In this document: in pieces, positions 12,717 through 24,200 of the stretch | Layout: each line of letters opens with the position of its first letter | How positions within the stretch are numbered: position 1 is the stretch's first letter | Assembly: GCA_020809705.1 (NCBI GenBank) | Contig: CP085825.1 | Coordinates: forward strand, 1,054,001 to 1,118,000 | Direction: 5' to 3' | Length of the DNA: 64,000 nt | Origin: Calonectria ilicicola | Lineage: Eukaryota > Ascomycota > Sordariomycetes > Hypocreales > Nectriaceae | Made by a program: the position numbers and the translations under genes | The notes under the pieces: model-generated | The model's input: only the letters and a program-made list of their open reading frames with translations | Database searches by the model: none | Told to the model about the DNA's origin: nothing

Positions 12717-14017
12717 ATGGCTACCGAAACGGATACGTTATCTCTTCCCACAAGCACCGCTCCCACCGACGTCTCCGAGTCGACATGTTTACCAAACTCT
12801 CACCCAATGTACCAGACCCCGTGCGATGCCCGCGGAATGCCCTCGGCCCCTGCCGCGGCTGAGTGGGACACTAAACTGACCATGCCGGATCTTCGACACC
12901 CGTCCACCTACCAACACTTCAACGCCGGAATGCCGCCATCACCCTTCGACTGCGGCAGCGGGAGCGCAAGCGGGAGCGCCTCCGACAGCTCTTACAACCC
13001 GGGCACAGGATGTTTTAACGATGGCGGAATTTTGTATCGCGCTCAAGCTGAGATGGAAATGAAGGAGGGGCCTGGCAAGTACGTCCACCGTCGCATTCAC
13101 TTACACATTTTCTAGGAACAGGGCGCTGACATTTCCTTTTGATTAATTATTTAGGACTGTCGAAGAGGCCTGCCAACGCTCCCTCAACCATTTCCCTTGT
13201 CCCGGCCTGGCCTTCCCCATGCCAGCCCTCGACTTTGATTTCCGAATCGCTGTTCGGCTGAACCCGGAGCCAGCCCGTGTCGAGACCGGCTCAACAAAGG
13301 AGATCACCACTGTCGCCGCCGGAGTCTGGTCCGGATCATTTGGTCACGGCCGCGTCATGGTATGTTTTGATTATTTCCCCATTATTGCTATTGATTTAAT
13401 CCATTGGTGCAATTTTTTTTCTGTTGGTGGGATACTTGATATGATGTATCTATTTTTTGGAGGTCGGAACTAGATTGCTGACCAAGTTGAGTTGTCGACT
13501 ATAGGCTGGTGGTTATGATCTCGGACAAGCTCGAGGATTCCGACCTATGAGACTCGTCGAAGGCGCTTTTGTCGTCCAAACCAGCGACGAAGTACCTGCA
13601 GTGTAAGAGCCTCCTTCATCACCGCTTACCCAACCTGGACATGAAATTACACGCCACAAAAACGACGCCAGCTGACCAGAAAAAAATGACCAGACTCGAG
13701 ATGCGCACTCGTGGTTCCCTGTCGGGCCCATCGGACGTCCTGGACGCGCTCCTCAACCCGCGCAACCCCAAGGACATCGACCCCCGCCGCTACGGCTTCC
13801 GCATGTTTGCCACCATCAAGACGGCAGACAAGCGGTATGCAGAGATTGTAAACTGCGGCCTCTGGGTGGCCAGCGGTGCCTGGCGCGGCGAGCACCTCGT
13901 CATTGAGTAAGCCCAACTCCCCGACCTTTTCCACCTCTACGAAGTCGGTCAAGATGAGATAAGACGGGATGGAAATGCTGACAACATCACCTTCATAGTG
14001 CCTACCGCGTCACCTAG
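12717..14017 (+). CDS. DUF3237 (UPF0311-like) protein
   Basis: Five exons, 12717..13078, 13155..13359, 13505..13602, 13694..13906 and 13999..14017, 298 aa. All four introns have GT-AG borders and the frame closes at TAG. The last exon supplies only AYRVT, completing the core HLVIDAYRVT. The C-terminal about 200 residues match the DUF3237 pattern: a beta-rich opening FDFRIAVRLNP, GVWSGSFGHGRVMAGGYDLG, and a late ADKRYAEIVNCGLWVASG strand. The family is a small beta-barrel of unknown function, usually about 150 aa. This protein adds about 100 residues at the N-terminus, rich in Ser, Gly and Pro, without a signal peptide. The start is the ATG in a good context (ACATGG). Which acceptor ends intron 1 is slightly uncertain, as an earlier CTAG exists at about 13113. 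Confidence 0.85.
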
Positions 14018-15380
14018 ATAAAAAAATTTCGACCAAGGAGAAGCCGTAAAAACACCAAAAATACAAAATACCAACAGCATGCCTTAACAAGGGGGGTGTA
14101 TAAGGCAGAATGACGACATTTTGAACAACCTTTAGCATTGCATAGGATCAAAGTTACTTAGATCCTCGGAGTTAGGCGCAGGATATGAGAAATAGGGGCC
14201 ACATTTTTTTTTTTTTACTCTTTTACTTATTGGGAAATGGATGCATATGAGCGGCGCACTGAAACTTTGCATTCGACTTGTTTAACTAAGGAAAGGAGGT
14301 GGGGGAAACGGATGGATGGCTGTATGGATGGGCGGTAATTTTTCTTTGTTTCACGGTTATGAATTGGGTTCCACGACAAACATATGACAGCTCTGGTCAA
14401 CATTAAGCAGCAGAAATGCTGGCGTTGCAACTCCTCCTATCGCCTCCCTTCCCCCCTTTCGCCTCTCGGTTTCGCTTTTTTTCTGTGCCTTCCTGATATT
14501 GAACAAATGTGCCCAGGATTCTGATTCATCAAAGCCGGGGGGGTGCGAGTCTTAGACGACCTCGCCCTTCCGGTTGTCGGCAATGGGCGTGCCGAAGGAG
14601 CGCACGAGTCGCGTTCGTCCTCTTCTTTATTTCCGATTATTAAGCCAACAATTTGCCAAGTCTCGCAACCTCGTGCTCAAGAAAGCTAGGACGTCGGGAG
14701 AGCCCCAACAGCCCTGGTCTCGTTCACCGCACCTTGTCTCCGATCGATCTCGCCTCATTCCCGTGGCCGGATTTCCGTGCACAGACTCGCCGCGCTTCGC
14801 GGACTTTCGGACTCGCGCGCCTTGGGGCAGGGTAAGTGAAGTGGTAAATACATCTTAGGTGCTGACAAGATTATGCTGTGTGGACAAACCGAGAAGTCGC
14901 CGACGACGGGGTGGGTGTTGCGAGGGGGGAGGGAAAATGCCCCGGGACAATTATCAAATCCCACATGCGGTGGAGAGGGTGCATCTCTAATTGCTCCGAT
15001 GGCTCCGTAAGCCAGACCAACTTTGCACCACCGGAAGGACCCAAAAACCGCCTCGCGTGCCATACCTCAGAGGCCCTCCCTCACCCGGGTGGCCCATCGT
15101 ATAGGCTCAATTTGGAATATCAAGTTGGAATCAGCATGCTAGCCACTACCGAGGCATCCGGATAGGAGGAGGCAATATCTGGCGACATGGCAACAAATGC
15201 TGAGTCCTCGTATCGCCCAAAAATTGTAAACTCCGTTTCGCTGTTAAGGACGTGCCTGCATGAGCATTAGTAAAGCGACGTCGGCGGTTAGATGGTACCC
15301 ACAATGTCATGACCACCACCATGACATGGTAGCCTCCATGTGTCGTAGTGAAAAGGCGGAATGTGGTCCCGTTGGACCCT
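14018..15380. other. Convergent intergenic region, no gene supported
   Basis: Contains the 3' ends of the DUF3237 gene (+) and POP7 (-). Only short unsupported ORFs are present. A small minus-strand patch at about 14553-14620 reads like the GC-rich tail of a coding exon (ending FGTPIADNRKGEVV then stop), but no upstream exon can be attached, so it is not called a gene. Confidence 0.45.
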
Positions 15381-15956
15381 TCATTTGAGTTTAATAGATA
15401 CCTCCAAGCAACTCAACTTCCTCACGCGACTCGTATCCTCGACGTCCTCATCCTCGACTACGACGTCGTCAATCGTTGCTACCGTCCTGGTCTTGACCTC
15501 GACCGTGCAGTCGCCCTCCTGCTCGAACCAGCTCGCTACGGCCAGCGTCCTCTCGATGGCGCGGCCGGTGCCCATGAGAGTTACAACGGAGCCCTCGCCT
15601 CTTGCGTCCGGGCCGGCACGCTTGAGGGCCTCGATGCGCGAGTGAACCGACGCGTTCTTGGGCGCAGCGCTGGTGGCCTGCAGCGATGCCTCGAGCTGCT
15701 TGCGGGCCCTCTTGACGACGGCCATGAATGGCGTGCGCGATGACACGTAGATGATGCGCGACTTGGACGAAGCCGGAGGCTGTCGCCTGGTGAGGGGGCG
15801 CTTCTCGATGCTGGCGCCTTGAGATAGCCCGAGTTAGTAGTCTGAGGAGTCATGGAAGGGATAAGGCTGTTTGGTACCTTGGGGGACAGGCGGTAGCTTA
15901 GTCAATGTGCCAGGCAGCTGGGATGAAGAAGACCCTGCGGCTTGAGTTGAGGCCAT
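15381..15956 (-). CDS. pop7: RNase P/MRP subunit Pop7 (Rpp20, Alba fold)
   Basis: Two exons, complement(15381..15817, 15878..15956), 171 aa. The intron is GTACC...CAAG with a perfect TACTAAC branch site. The Alba-like core runs from about residue 45: RIIYVSSRTPFMAVVKRARK, then VVTLMGTGRAIERTLAVASW and CTVEVKTRTVATID. Pop7 pairs with Pop6 and binds the P3 RNA domain of RNase P and RNase MRP in the nucleus/nucleolus, for tRNA 5' maturation and rRNA processing. The N-terminal 40 residues are Ser/Gln/Pro-rich and probably disordered. The acidic insert VVVEDEDVED near the C-terminus is a fungal feature. It shares a 564-base head-to-head intergenic region with the Rogdi gene. Confidence 0.9.
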
Positions 15957-16520
15957 GGTGTTGTTTGAGATGTTGCTACCTGGAGCTGTAGGCAGATGAA
16001 TTTTATACAGAAAACTAGTCTGCCTAGGCGGACAGGTCGCAAGCAGGCTCTCGGGGCGCAGACTCTGGTCGCCGGTATTTATCGATATTCGGAGAGAGAG
16101 ATAAGATTGAGCGGAGATACAAGCGTGCGCTGAATCCTGTGGTGTTGTATAATTGAGATGAGTATTCGTCGTGAGTGAGTGAGCCTCAGTTTGAAAACCA
16201 TCAACTTTTCACAGGCTTCTCCAAAAAATTCCCAGAAAGCTTACCCCACCAAGCCCGAGTAAACCCCCCGGTCAAGCGGGTGCGGGTCCCCTTTTCATGG
16301 GGCCTGAGCGGCGCTACTGCACCGCAGGAACCCCACTGCGGCTCGCTCCAAAACGTCACCCGTCCTGGCGGGAGCTTTCTGGCGATTCCTCCAGCTGCAA
16401 CTCGCTCCTCCGTCCAAACTCCCTCCACCACCACGGCCGCCACGAGCCAACGACGAAAAGGCGCACTCTTCCTCCTCGAGATTCATGGCTGCCTATACCC
16501 CGCGATCATCATAGGCCACC
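15957..16520. promoter_or_regulatory. Shared divergent promoter of POP7 (-) and Rogdi/RAV2 (+)
   Basis: The 564 bases separate two divergently transcribed start codons with no other gene between. Both leaders must start here. No clear TATA box was picked out. A short upstream ORF lies in the Rogdi leader (separate entry). Confidence 0.55.
16485..16514 (+). promoter_or_regulatory. Upstream ORF of nine codons ahead of Rogdi/RAV2
   Basis: ATG at 16485 opens nine codons and ends at TAG 16512-16514, six bases before the ATG chosen for the Rogdi gene at 16521. If the leader includes it, it could lower translation of the main ORF. Transcript start is unknown. Confidence 0.4.
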
Positions 16521-17705
16521 ATGTCCATTGCCGTCTGGCCAGCCGTCTCGCCGGCCGAGCTTAGGCTTAAAGCCGCGGCCACCCAGGTACGAAAACAACG
16601 ACGCCGACGACGCTCTCCCCCTCCCGAGGCTGGCGCAGAACGATAGACTACGCCGCACGAAAGCATATGCACAACACGGCACTCGGGCGCGCGCGTCAGC
16701 ATCATAAACCATCATGCTAATCTTCTTTTCAAAGGAACGCGAGCTCCAGTGGATCGTCCAGGAGACGCTCGACATCTGTCGCGACCTCAAGCATGGCCTG
16801 GAGGACTGCTATGCGCTCCTCGCGCCCATCGACCCGGGCAGCACTCTCGTCATGAGCACCCAGCGCAACGAAAAGATCAAAGGCACCCTCACCCGCGTGG
16901 GAACCCGCATAGTAAAAGGTGTAAGTCTGTCGCAAACCGGACACCTTTTGATTCGCCAATTGATGATGCTGATCCTCACCCTTCCCCCTAGTCTCTTCAC
17001 GTTCAGCTGCGGACCGTCCAAGCTCAAACCATATCGCTATCCTCCTCCGATGATATCCACATCCCGGCGCTCGAGATGCTGCACACCCACCTCACGCAGG
17101 CCATCGATCTTCTCACCATAACGCTCTCCAAGCCGCAAGACCACCAGTCCCTCGCCTCAACCCTGTCCATCCTCGCCGACTCATTCGTCGACTCCTTGGC
17201 GCTCCTCAAAGGCCCCCCCATCAACAAGCCCGACCCCGGCTGGCAGAACTGTTCGTGTCCGTCTTACCACTTCCAACCGGCGCTGGGATCTAACATGAGC
17301 ATCTACATCAATGTCCAAGAAAGCTGCATCGTTTTGTGGTTGCGGGCCCTTGAACCCGCCGATGCGCCAGTTCACTTTGGCATGAAGCTAGGTTTAGCCA
17401 TTGGAACTGTTCGCCGCTTGGAACACGATGAGATGGACACTGTATTCAAGTTCAATACTCGAGGTAGCGATGTTGCAGCCTCAAGGCCCCGGAGCGCCCG
17501 TCACACCCCGGAACCCAGAGCTCCCCCTCCGTTGTTTGGTAATGGAAAACCCATCCAGGATGTGTATGTGAGAGAAAAGGTCCGGGTTGAGAGCGCGGAT
17601 CCTAGCTTGATCTCTCTCTTCTCGAAACTCGGGTACCTCAGTCGCGAGCTTGACCAGGCGAGGAGAAACTTGAGCGCAGTCATGGGTGTGACCTCGGATG
17701 ATTGA
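16521..17705 (+). CDS. rav2: Rogdi / RAVE complex subunit 2 (Rav2-like)
   Basis: Three exons, 16521..16586, 16735..16920 and 16992..17705, 321 aa, phase-0 introns with GTACGA and GTAAGT donors. The Rogdi/Rav2 fold shows as an N-terminal helix ERELQWIVQETLDICRDL, GLEDCYALLAPIDPGSTLV, then a beta part with NCSCPSYHFQPAL and the C-terminal helix SLFSKLGYLSRELDQARRNL, which packs against the N-terminal helix in Rogdi structures. Rav2 belongs to RAVE, which assembles the V1 and V0 parts of the vacuolar H+-ATPase. A Pro/Arg-rich loop at about residues 235-265 is probably disordered. Divergent from POP7. Confidence 0.88.
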
Positions 17706-18086
17706 GAAACTGATACGGCAATAACAAGTAAATAGGAAATGGATACCCGGCGTAAGGAGGAGGGACTTTGTACATATGGGAATTAGTACCATGGTTGAGC
17801 ACTAGTATCACATCACGTTGACAGTTGTCGGCACACCACAAAATTAACACAAATTGTAAGAATGTAGTTATTACAATCGTACATGCTATTCGTTGCCAAC
17901 GAAGTTGCTTCGCTTTACCCTCCGGTTCGGTACACCTGCCTTCCCAATGGCCAAAAATGCAGTTTCAACACGCAAGAAAAAAAAAAGACATAAAAACATA
18001 AAACTTCCCCTCGCCCCGCGCTAGCCTAGCGCGCATCTTATCCTAGCGACATCAGTTTGATAAGTTGACGGCCGAAGTTGTTTAAA
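17706..18086. other. Convergent 3' region between Rogdi and NIPSNAP genes
   Basis: The 381 bases hold the two 3' ends. No ORF or RNA gene is seen. Confidence 0.5.
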
Positions 18087-19220
18087 CTACTGGACTGGGG
18101 ACCAGGGCATGGGAATGAGGATGCGTGACTTCATGCTCTGGATCAAGGGAACTGTCTTGTGGACGGTGTCGCTCCAGCCCTCAACCTGCCAGCTCTGCTC
18201 GCGGCGAGTGCGGCGCTCCTCGAGGTTGGCAAACTGCCATAGGTGATGAACAGTGTTGAGCTCCCCAATTTGAACGAACCAGGCGCCGACACCTTCCATG
18301 ACCTCTCGGCGGGCCTTGAGACCACGTCGCCAGTGAGTCTCCCATTCGAGTAGGTTGCCAGGGTGTAGCGTATAGGAACGCAGTTCAAAGACGCCACCGA
18401 GCTTTCGGGGTGGGGTGGTGGGCCAGAACGAGAACTCTTGCATTAGGGAAATGTTTTTGGACTTGATCATGGTCTTGAGCTTCGCATCGAATTCGGCGAA
18501 CTCTGGATGGCTGGAAATGTTGTGTCGGGATGCGTGGTAACCTTCGTACTTTTGATACTCCCAAATGTGAACTGATAATACCCCACCTCCGCGTCAGCGA
18601 CATGCGTATGTGAAACGACAAGGGAAAATCAACAAAAACATACCGAATGTGTCACAGTCACCGACTTCTGTGCGCCAGCTACCCACTAGATGCACCTTGT
18701 TGGACTCGAGATTGGCCATTTTTGGGTACCATTTCCCAACGAGCTCAACATACTCGTCGACCTTGTCGTGCTTGACTTCGTGAAAGACGATGGAGTGGAC
18801 GTATTTGCCACGGGCGAGGACCTGGCTGAAGCTGGCTTCGAGCTGCGCTTCAAGCTCGCGGCCCTCCTTCGTTCCGTAGATGAGGTTAGTGAGGGGACCA
18901 GCCTTTCGGCTGGGCTCTGACTCTTTGGCCTCTGCGCTTAACCCTGCATTGGTATCCTGTGAGCCCTGTGTTGGCTGCTTGGAGGCAGCGTCAGCGGAAT
19001 TCTGGGAGGAGAACGCACTAGCTTCCCGTTCCTTCTGTGCCCCTACTAGCTGCTCGCGAAATTCCTTCTGCCTCTTGTTGAACGTCTCGACAGCTGCCCG
19101 GGAGGGATTGACGTCGCCCATGGACGGGGTGTGGCTCTGCCTCAGGGCACTGGTGCTGAGAGCTCGCACACCGGAGCGCTGGGCGCCCGCGGCGGCACGA
19201 ACAAACTGGCGGCTCAGCAT
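18087..19220 (-). CDS. NIPSNAP family protein, mitochondrial
   Basis: Two exons, complement(18087..18571, 18644..19220), 353 aa. The intron is GTATGT...TATCAG, phase 1. The N-terminus (MLSRQFVRAAAGAQRSGVRA) is Arg/Ser/Ala-rich without acids, a good mitochondrial presequence, followed by a polar linker to about residue 135. Two ferredoxin-like NIPSNAP repeats follow: the first around SIVFHEVKHDKVDEYVELVG and VHLVGSWRTEVGDCDTF-VHIWEY, the second from GGVFELRSYTLHPGNLLEWE to the C-terminal SRILIPMPWSPVQ, a tail typical of the family. NIPSNAPs are mitochondrial proteins; animal members act as mitophagy signals and the fungal role is unclear. Divergent from ATP18. Confidence 0.9.
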
Positions 19221-20198
19221 CGTGCGATGAGAAGGGGACAAAGATGAAAGGAAGGTGTAAAATGATAGTAGGCCGCTTGGAGGCCTGATAACAAGGGTGT
19301 GAAGGGTAGACAAGGGCCAAGAAGTCCCGGAGTGCCGAGGTTGCGGGATCGGCAATCTGAGATGGAGAGATGGGCTTTTGAGGATGTGATGTGATGACAA
19401 GAGAGGCAGAGACAGAGGCGGGCGACGAAACGGGCAGCTGGTTGCGTCAGAGTCCAGATGGCAGGATGGCAGCTGGCACACGACGAGTGGCAGTGGCAAG
19501 GCACAGAACGAGGGAGGGAAGCACGGCGGTTTTGAGACTGGTCTTGGGATGGCGCTGTCGTGTTAGAATGGGTGAGAATGGGTGCTGCCGTGCGCTGGGA
19601 TGGTCGAAACGAGACTGAGAGGGTGTGAATGGATTGGGAGTGGTGTACCGGAGTAGTATCGGTAGTCTTGGAGGGACGGAACAGCTTCTGTTACGCTCCA
19701 AGTATCTTCGCCCCGCACTTTGGGATGGTTTGATGCTCTTCTGACGAGTACACAATAGCCTGATTGTCCAGCCTCCCTTCTTAAAGCTGGGAGCTTGGCC
19801 GAGCTTCCCCATCTCGGCCATGATGTCACCTGCTATGCCGGCCATCACGTGTAAGTGTGTTAGGTTAGCGCCTGCATGAAAACGCGGGGTTCGGCAGAAT
19901 GGTTTCTGCGCCGCTCCGGGCTACTGGCCCACTGGTCGCCCCGCACAGACCCGCTAGCATGGGCAAGCATGGACACCCCTGGAGCTTGGCTGTTCTGGAC
20001 CTTGATGCCTTATTTCTACATCTCTCGACGCCTCAGGCCAACACTTTCCTCCCGGTGCTCGGCTTCGGCAGAACCCGCTCGGAGCTTTGTTGAGTCTGTC
20101 GGAAAAAGGCTCGTCGTTCTGCAGTCTCTCAATCTCAAAGCACCTCCATCAACCCGAACCATCCCACGTCCCTCGCGATACCCTCAAACACCGTCAAA
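19221..20198. promoter_or_regulatory. Divergent promoter of NIPSNAP (-) and ATP18 (+)
   Basis: The 978 bases between the two start codons contain no supported gene. Both neighbours encode mitochondrial proteins, so co-regulation from this region is plausible. The minus side is pyrimidine-rich on the NIPSNAP coding strand, as for a leader. Confidence 0.5.
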
Positions 20199-20653
20199 AT
20201 GTCGTGGCTCGGAGTCCAACCCCTGAAGAAGTTCAACGCTCCTTTCCGTGCGTGCCCCCAGGCCTCAATTGCGACTTTTCCCAGGTTGCCGAAGAGACGT
20301 GTCCCACTGACTGAGCTCCCCGAACAGTGAAGCCCTACTGGCCCTTCTTCGCTGCCGGTATGTGATTCCGCGACGCTCCGACGACGAATCCCCATTTTCG
20401 ACGACGATTTCCTCATGCGCCGATTGCGGATTGATGCGTCAATGGATCCGGATGGTGGTTAACATGGAAATACAGGTCTTGTCATCGCCTACGGTGTCAA
20501 CTCGGCCCAGAACGCTCTCGCCAACTGTACGAACTCTCTTTCCCCCCCTACGACAATACGGTCATCCGGAAAATCCAGGACTAATCATTGAAAATAGCTG
20601 CCGAGTTCAAGAACGACCCCCGCAACCCCAAGGCCCGTGCTGGTGGTCACTAA
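20199..20653 (+). CDS. atp18: ATP synthase subunit J (subunit i/j), mitochondrial inner membrane
   Basis: Four small exons, 20199..20247, 20328..20357, 20476..20526 and 20598..20653, encode only 61 aa. All three introns break in phase 1 and have GT-AG ends. The product starts MSWLGVQPLKKFNAPF, continues LKPYWPFFAAGLVIAYGVN as the single membrane segment (about residues 19-37), and ends AEFKNDPRNPKARAGGH. The NDPRNP box and PYWPFF motif are diagnostic of Atp18, a small accessory subunit of the F1Fo-ATP synthase Fo/dimer region. Exon 2 is only 30 bases, so automatic callers may miss it. The frame closes exactly, which makes the splice model strong. Confidence 0.93.
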
Positions 20654-21335
20654 GTTTTTGAAATGGAGGAATTTTGAGATTTCGTCGAAGCAAATCGTCA
20701 TCGATCCGCTCGACCGCGAGCCCGGAATCCTGTGAGATGGAATTGTATCATAGACTCGCAAAAAGGACTTAATTGACCTGCTACGAAACCGATTCGATAC
20801 GATATGTGCTCACCCCCCGTGTCTGGATATTTTTTGCCGAATACAATGCTACTGCAACGTGACGACAACCATCGAACCACTCTGAACCTGAAACCGAGTA
20901 TGCGGGCAAGGAATTTGGATGCAAAAGTCAACGAGAAAATCGTCCCACGAGCTCTGAGAGTGTTGTCATGATTTCGATTCGTAAATTTCCTTGTGATGTG
21001 CTGTGGGAGAAGTTACCCGCTTGAGTTTGCGACGGACAGGCCAATTGAGTTTCATTGCATCGCATGTTACAATTGCAAAAGTCCATTTCGCTCATTTTTG
21101 TCCAAATCTACCAAAATGTTCGTTTCTCGTGTGTCCATGTCTCCATGAGCTCAACTCGACTTCATGTGGGGGGTATCCAAGCGTAAGTTCCTCTGAGCCG
21201 TGAAATAACGGGCCCGAGATATCTCAAAATCTCATTCCTGACAAATCACCGTTATCGCTCGCCGACGACTCATCCAGCGACACAACAAAACACAACAGCT
21301 CAACACACTTGCTTTTTTCCCGTAAGCCCATATAG
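20654..21335. other. Intergenic, ATP18 3' end to FSH1 promoter
   Basis: The 682 bases between two same-strand genes show no further coding or RNA feature. Confidence 0.5.
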
Positions 21336-22384
21336 ATGCGTCTTCTTTCTAGCTTCCTATTCACCGTTAGACCGCGCACAACTAGACCCGCTGTTTCTGC
21401 TTTTACGACTCGAGCATTCTTCTTCAGCATGTCGACAACACCTGCGGGGCCCAATGGCGCAAAGCCGCAAAAGCCCAAGAACAATGGCGCCAACAAGAAG
21501 GAAGTCAAGATTCTGATGCTTCACGGTATGTCATTGTCATGCAGAAAACAGGCCATTACTACGTATCTATGCGACAGCCTCGTCGCTTCTCAGTTTCTGT
21601 TTACCCTGGACTGCATCCTCTTTTGTTTCAGGGCAACTCACTCACACAACTTACTAACCGACCGCTTCTTACAGGCTACACGCAGTCCGGCCCTCTGTTC
21701 CGGGCCAAGACACGGGCTCTTGAGAAGCTGCTGATCAAGCTGCTTGCGCCCATCTCACTGCTGCCTGTGTGCATCTACCCCACGGCGCCCAACCGCCTCA
21801 AGGCCGAGGACATCCCCGGCTATCAGCCGCCCGAGGAGCCGCAACCCGAGGACTACCAGCCTGACACATGGGCCTGGTGGCGCAAGGACGAGGCCACGGG
21901 TAGCTACCGCCTGCTCGACGAGGGTATGGCTACCGTCGCCGACGCAATCCGCGAGTCTGAGGGCATTGACGCTGTGTGCGGCTTCAGCCAGGGTGGTGCC
22001 ATGGCCGCCCTCGTCGCCGCCGCCATGGAGGATCGGCCCGTGCCCGAGGGTCAGGACGGCAACTGGGCGCGGGGACTGAGGGAGGCGAATGGCGAGAAGC
22101 CACTCAAGTTCGCCGTGTCGTACTCGGGCTTTTACGCACCTGTAGACTCGCTCCAGTTCTGCTACGACCCCAAGATTAAGACTCCTACGCTGCATTACCT
22201 GGGTAGCCTGGACACTGTTGTCGAGGAGAGTCGTAGCCAGGGCCTAGTAGAACGCTGCGAAGGGCCGCTTGTGGTAACACATCCTGGCGGACACTACGTC
22301 CCCGTGTCCAAGGAGTGGGCCATGCCATTGGCAGGCTTCATCAAGCAACATGCTCAGGACGCTGAGCCTAAGGCGGACCTCTGA
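21336..22384 (+). CDS. FSH1-type serine hydrolase (alpha/beta hydrolase)
   Basis: Two exons, 21336..21525 and 21675..22384, 299 aa. The phase-1 intron (GTATGT...TTACAG) interrupts the opening motif ILMLHG-YTQSG. FSH (DUF341) domain: nucleophile elbow CGFSQGGAM with the catalytic Ser, acid in YLGSLDTVVEE, and catalytic His in HPGGHYVPV, so the triad is complete. Yeast Fsh1-3 are serine hydrolases related to human OVCA2; natural substrates are uncertain. The first ATG gives a basic, hydroxylated leader (MRLLSSFLFTVRPRTTRP) that could be a mitochondrial presequence. An in-frame ATG at 21429 would give a 268-aa cytosolic form, so dual localisation is possible. Insert WAWWRKDEATGSYRLLDEG is typical of the fungal family. 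Confidence 0.9.
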
Positions 22385-22586
22385 TGAGCTGACGAATTGG
22401 TGCTGGGACAGGTGGTATTGTGACATGCATATAGACTTGGGAATAGACACGGGAATAGATCAATGCACTCAAGCGCCGAATTGTTACATATCCTCGCCCC
22501 GAGGACTATCTAACCTTTATGATTACACCACCCAAAAACCGTCATGAATGTGTATCTAGTCGCCCTTTGCCGTCCTTGTTTCTCCT

Positions 22587-24200
22587 CTATTTTCCGCCTG
22601 CAGGTTGAATGCGAGCCATCATCTCTTCCTTGGTGATGAGGTGATCGATCCTCTCCAGCAGTCCCAACAGGCTCTTCATGTTGTGGCTCCACTCGTTTAG
22701 AATGTCATCGGCATCTCGGGGCTTTGCGAAGCTGACCACTTGCGCAGGTCGGTCAATCTTGGCGTACACCGTCTTGGAGGTGACAAGCTCGCTAATGTAC
22801 TTTTCGGTCTCATCCTCGTCAAGGTCGAGGAGCTGAGTGAGACGGCCCATCTGGATGCGGGTGTAGTACTTGGCAACAACACGCACGTTGTGCTCAATGA
22901 CACGCTTTCGCAGATCCTGCCATCGCTGGTGTGCCAGGTTGTCATCCGACTGATTGGGCTGAACATCAAACACATCCGTGCTGCACAGGTGGGGACCAAA
23001 TTTCTTTGCAATCTCTGGCCATCGCATCAACTCGTGAACAGTGAAGAGCCGGAGCAGCTCGGCGTCGGCTGACACTCCAGAATTGCGAGTGTCTCGGTGG
23101 ATACGGTGGAGGAGATCGTGTTGCTCGTTGTCGTAAGGAGCGAGGATGACAAAGTAAATGATTCGTTGCAAAACCTGATGGCTAATTAGTGAATGCATTG
23201 TGACAAAAAAACATGGCTTGAAAACTTACGGGGTGAAGCTTGGCGGGGTCCTCCTCGACGGCCTCCGTATCCAGAACCTGTCGGTAGTGCTTGCAAACTT
23301 CCAGGTACTTGTTCTCGTGCTTGGCCAAGATGATCTGCTGCTCGTAGTATCGAAGCTTCAGGTCGGTTGTGTCGTCCTCCTTCACCTCGGGCACCTCCTC
23401 GCCACGGGCCTTCTTCTTCTCGCGCTCCTTCTGTTCCTTCTCGAGCTGCTCAGCAGTCTTCTTTTGTTTCCGTGCCAGGTATCGTGTGCTGATCTTGCGA
23501 CCCAGAATTCCAGCCTGGGTCCAGTCCCCGCTCTCGATGCAAAGAGCAACCTGAGCAAGAATGAACTCTGTCTTCTCTCGCCTCTCCATAGAACCAAACG
23601 TCTCGACCTGGAGCTCGCACAGGATCTCGGTGGCGGCCTTGACATCGCCCTGCTCCTTCTTGATGTCGGAAAGAATCTTGGTGACGCGGGCTCGCTCGAC
23701 TTCGACAAAGATCTTGCCCTCTGTTACTGTCCTTAGAGTCTCAATTACTGAAAGCTTCGTCTTCAGGTCGGGGGTCTCGTCGAGGAAGCCCATGACGGTC
23801 TGGACCATCTTGGTGATGGCTTGCTTGAGCTGGCTGTGCTTCTTGGACAGGACCAGAGTCTGGTCGTTCATCAAGCTCCAGTCGCCCGATTTTTTGCATA
23901 GTGTAACGATTGCGATGAGTACTCGAGATGTGGAGGCGAGATCGGAGGCCTGTTGTTGGGTTAGAGGTGCCGTGCGGAGCTATAGCTTTGGGAGCTTACT
24001 TGTCGAGTCTGCTTCTCGAGGGCACCAAGCTTCTCAATGGCACCCTGAAGGTTGCCAGACTGGAAATAGAGTTAGAAAACAGTGTAGATGGTGCAATGCA
24101 GCTTGATGAGACATACCGCAGCCAGCTTCTCAGCTTCGGGAAGCTGCTGGTCGACCTCCTTCGAGAAGTCCTTCTCGGGCTTCAGCGTTGTCTCCGACAT
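22587..24200 (-). CDS. rpn5: 26S proteasome regulatory subunit Rpn5
   Basis: Four exons, complement(22587..23174, 23230..23949, 24000..24059, 24117..24200), 483 aa, all introns in phase 0 with GT-AG ends. Lid subunit (PSMD12 orthologue) with N-terminal alpha-solenoid repeats, a charged insert EKEQKEREKKKARGEEVPE at about residue 240, and a C-terminal PCI domain from about 310, including RVVAKYYTRIQMGRLTQLLD and VYAKIDRPAQVVSF. Rpn5 helps scaffold the proteasome lid; in some fungi it also takes part in the COP9 signalosome. Length fits the family (about 440-500 aa). Divergent from the F-box/ankyrin gene and the last core gene before the AT-rich island. Confidence 0.94.

Noticed and set aside
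14553..14620. Minus-strand patch that reads like the last residues of a protein (FGTPIADNRKGEVV, stop)
   Set aside because: Codon use looks coding, but no upstream exon, start or family could be joined.
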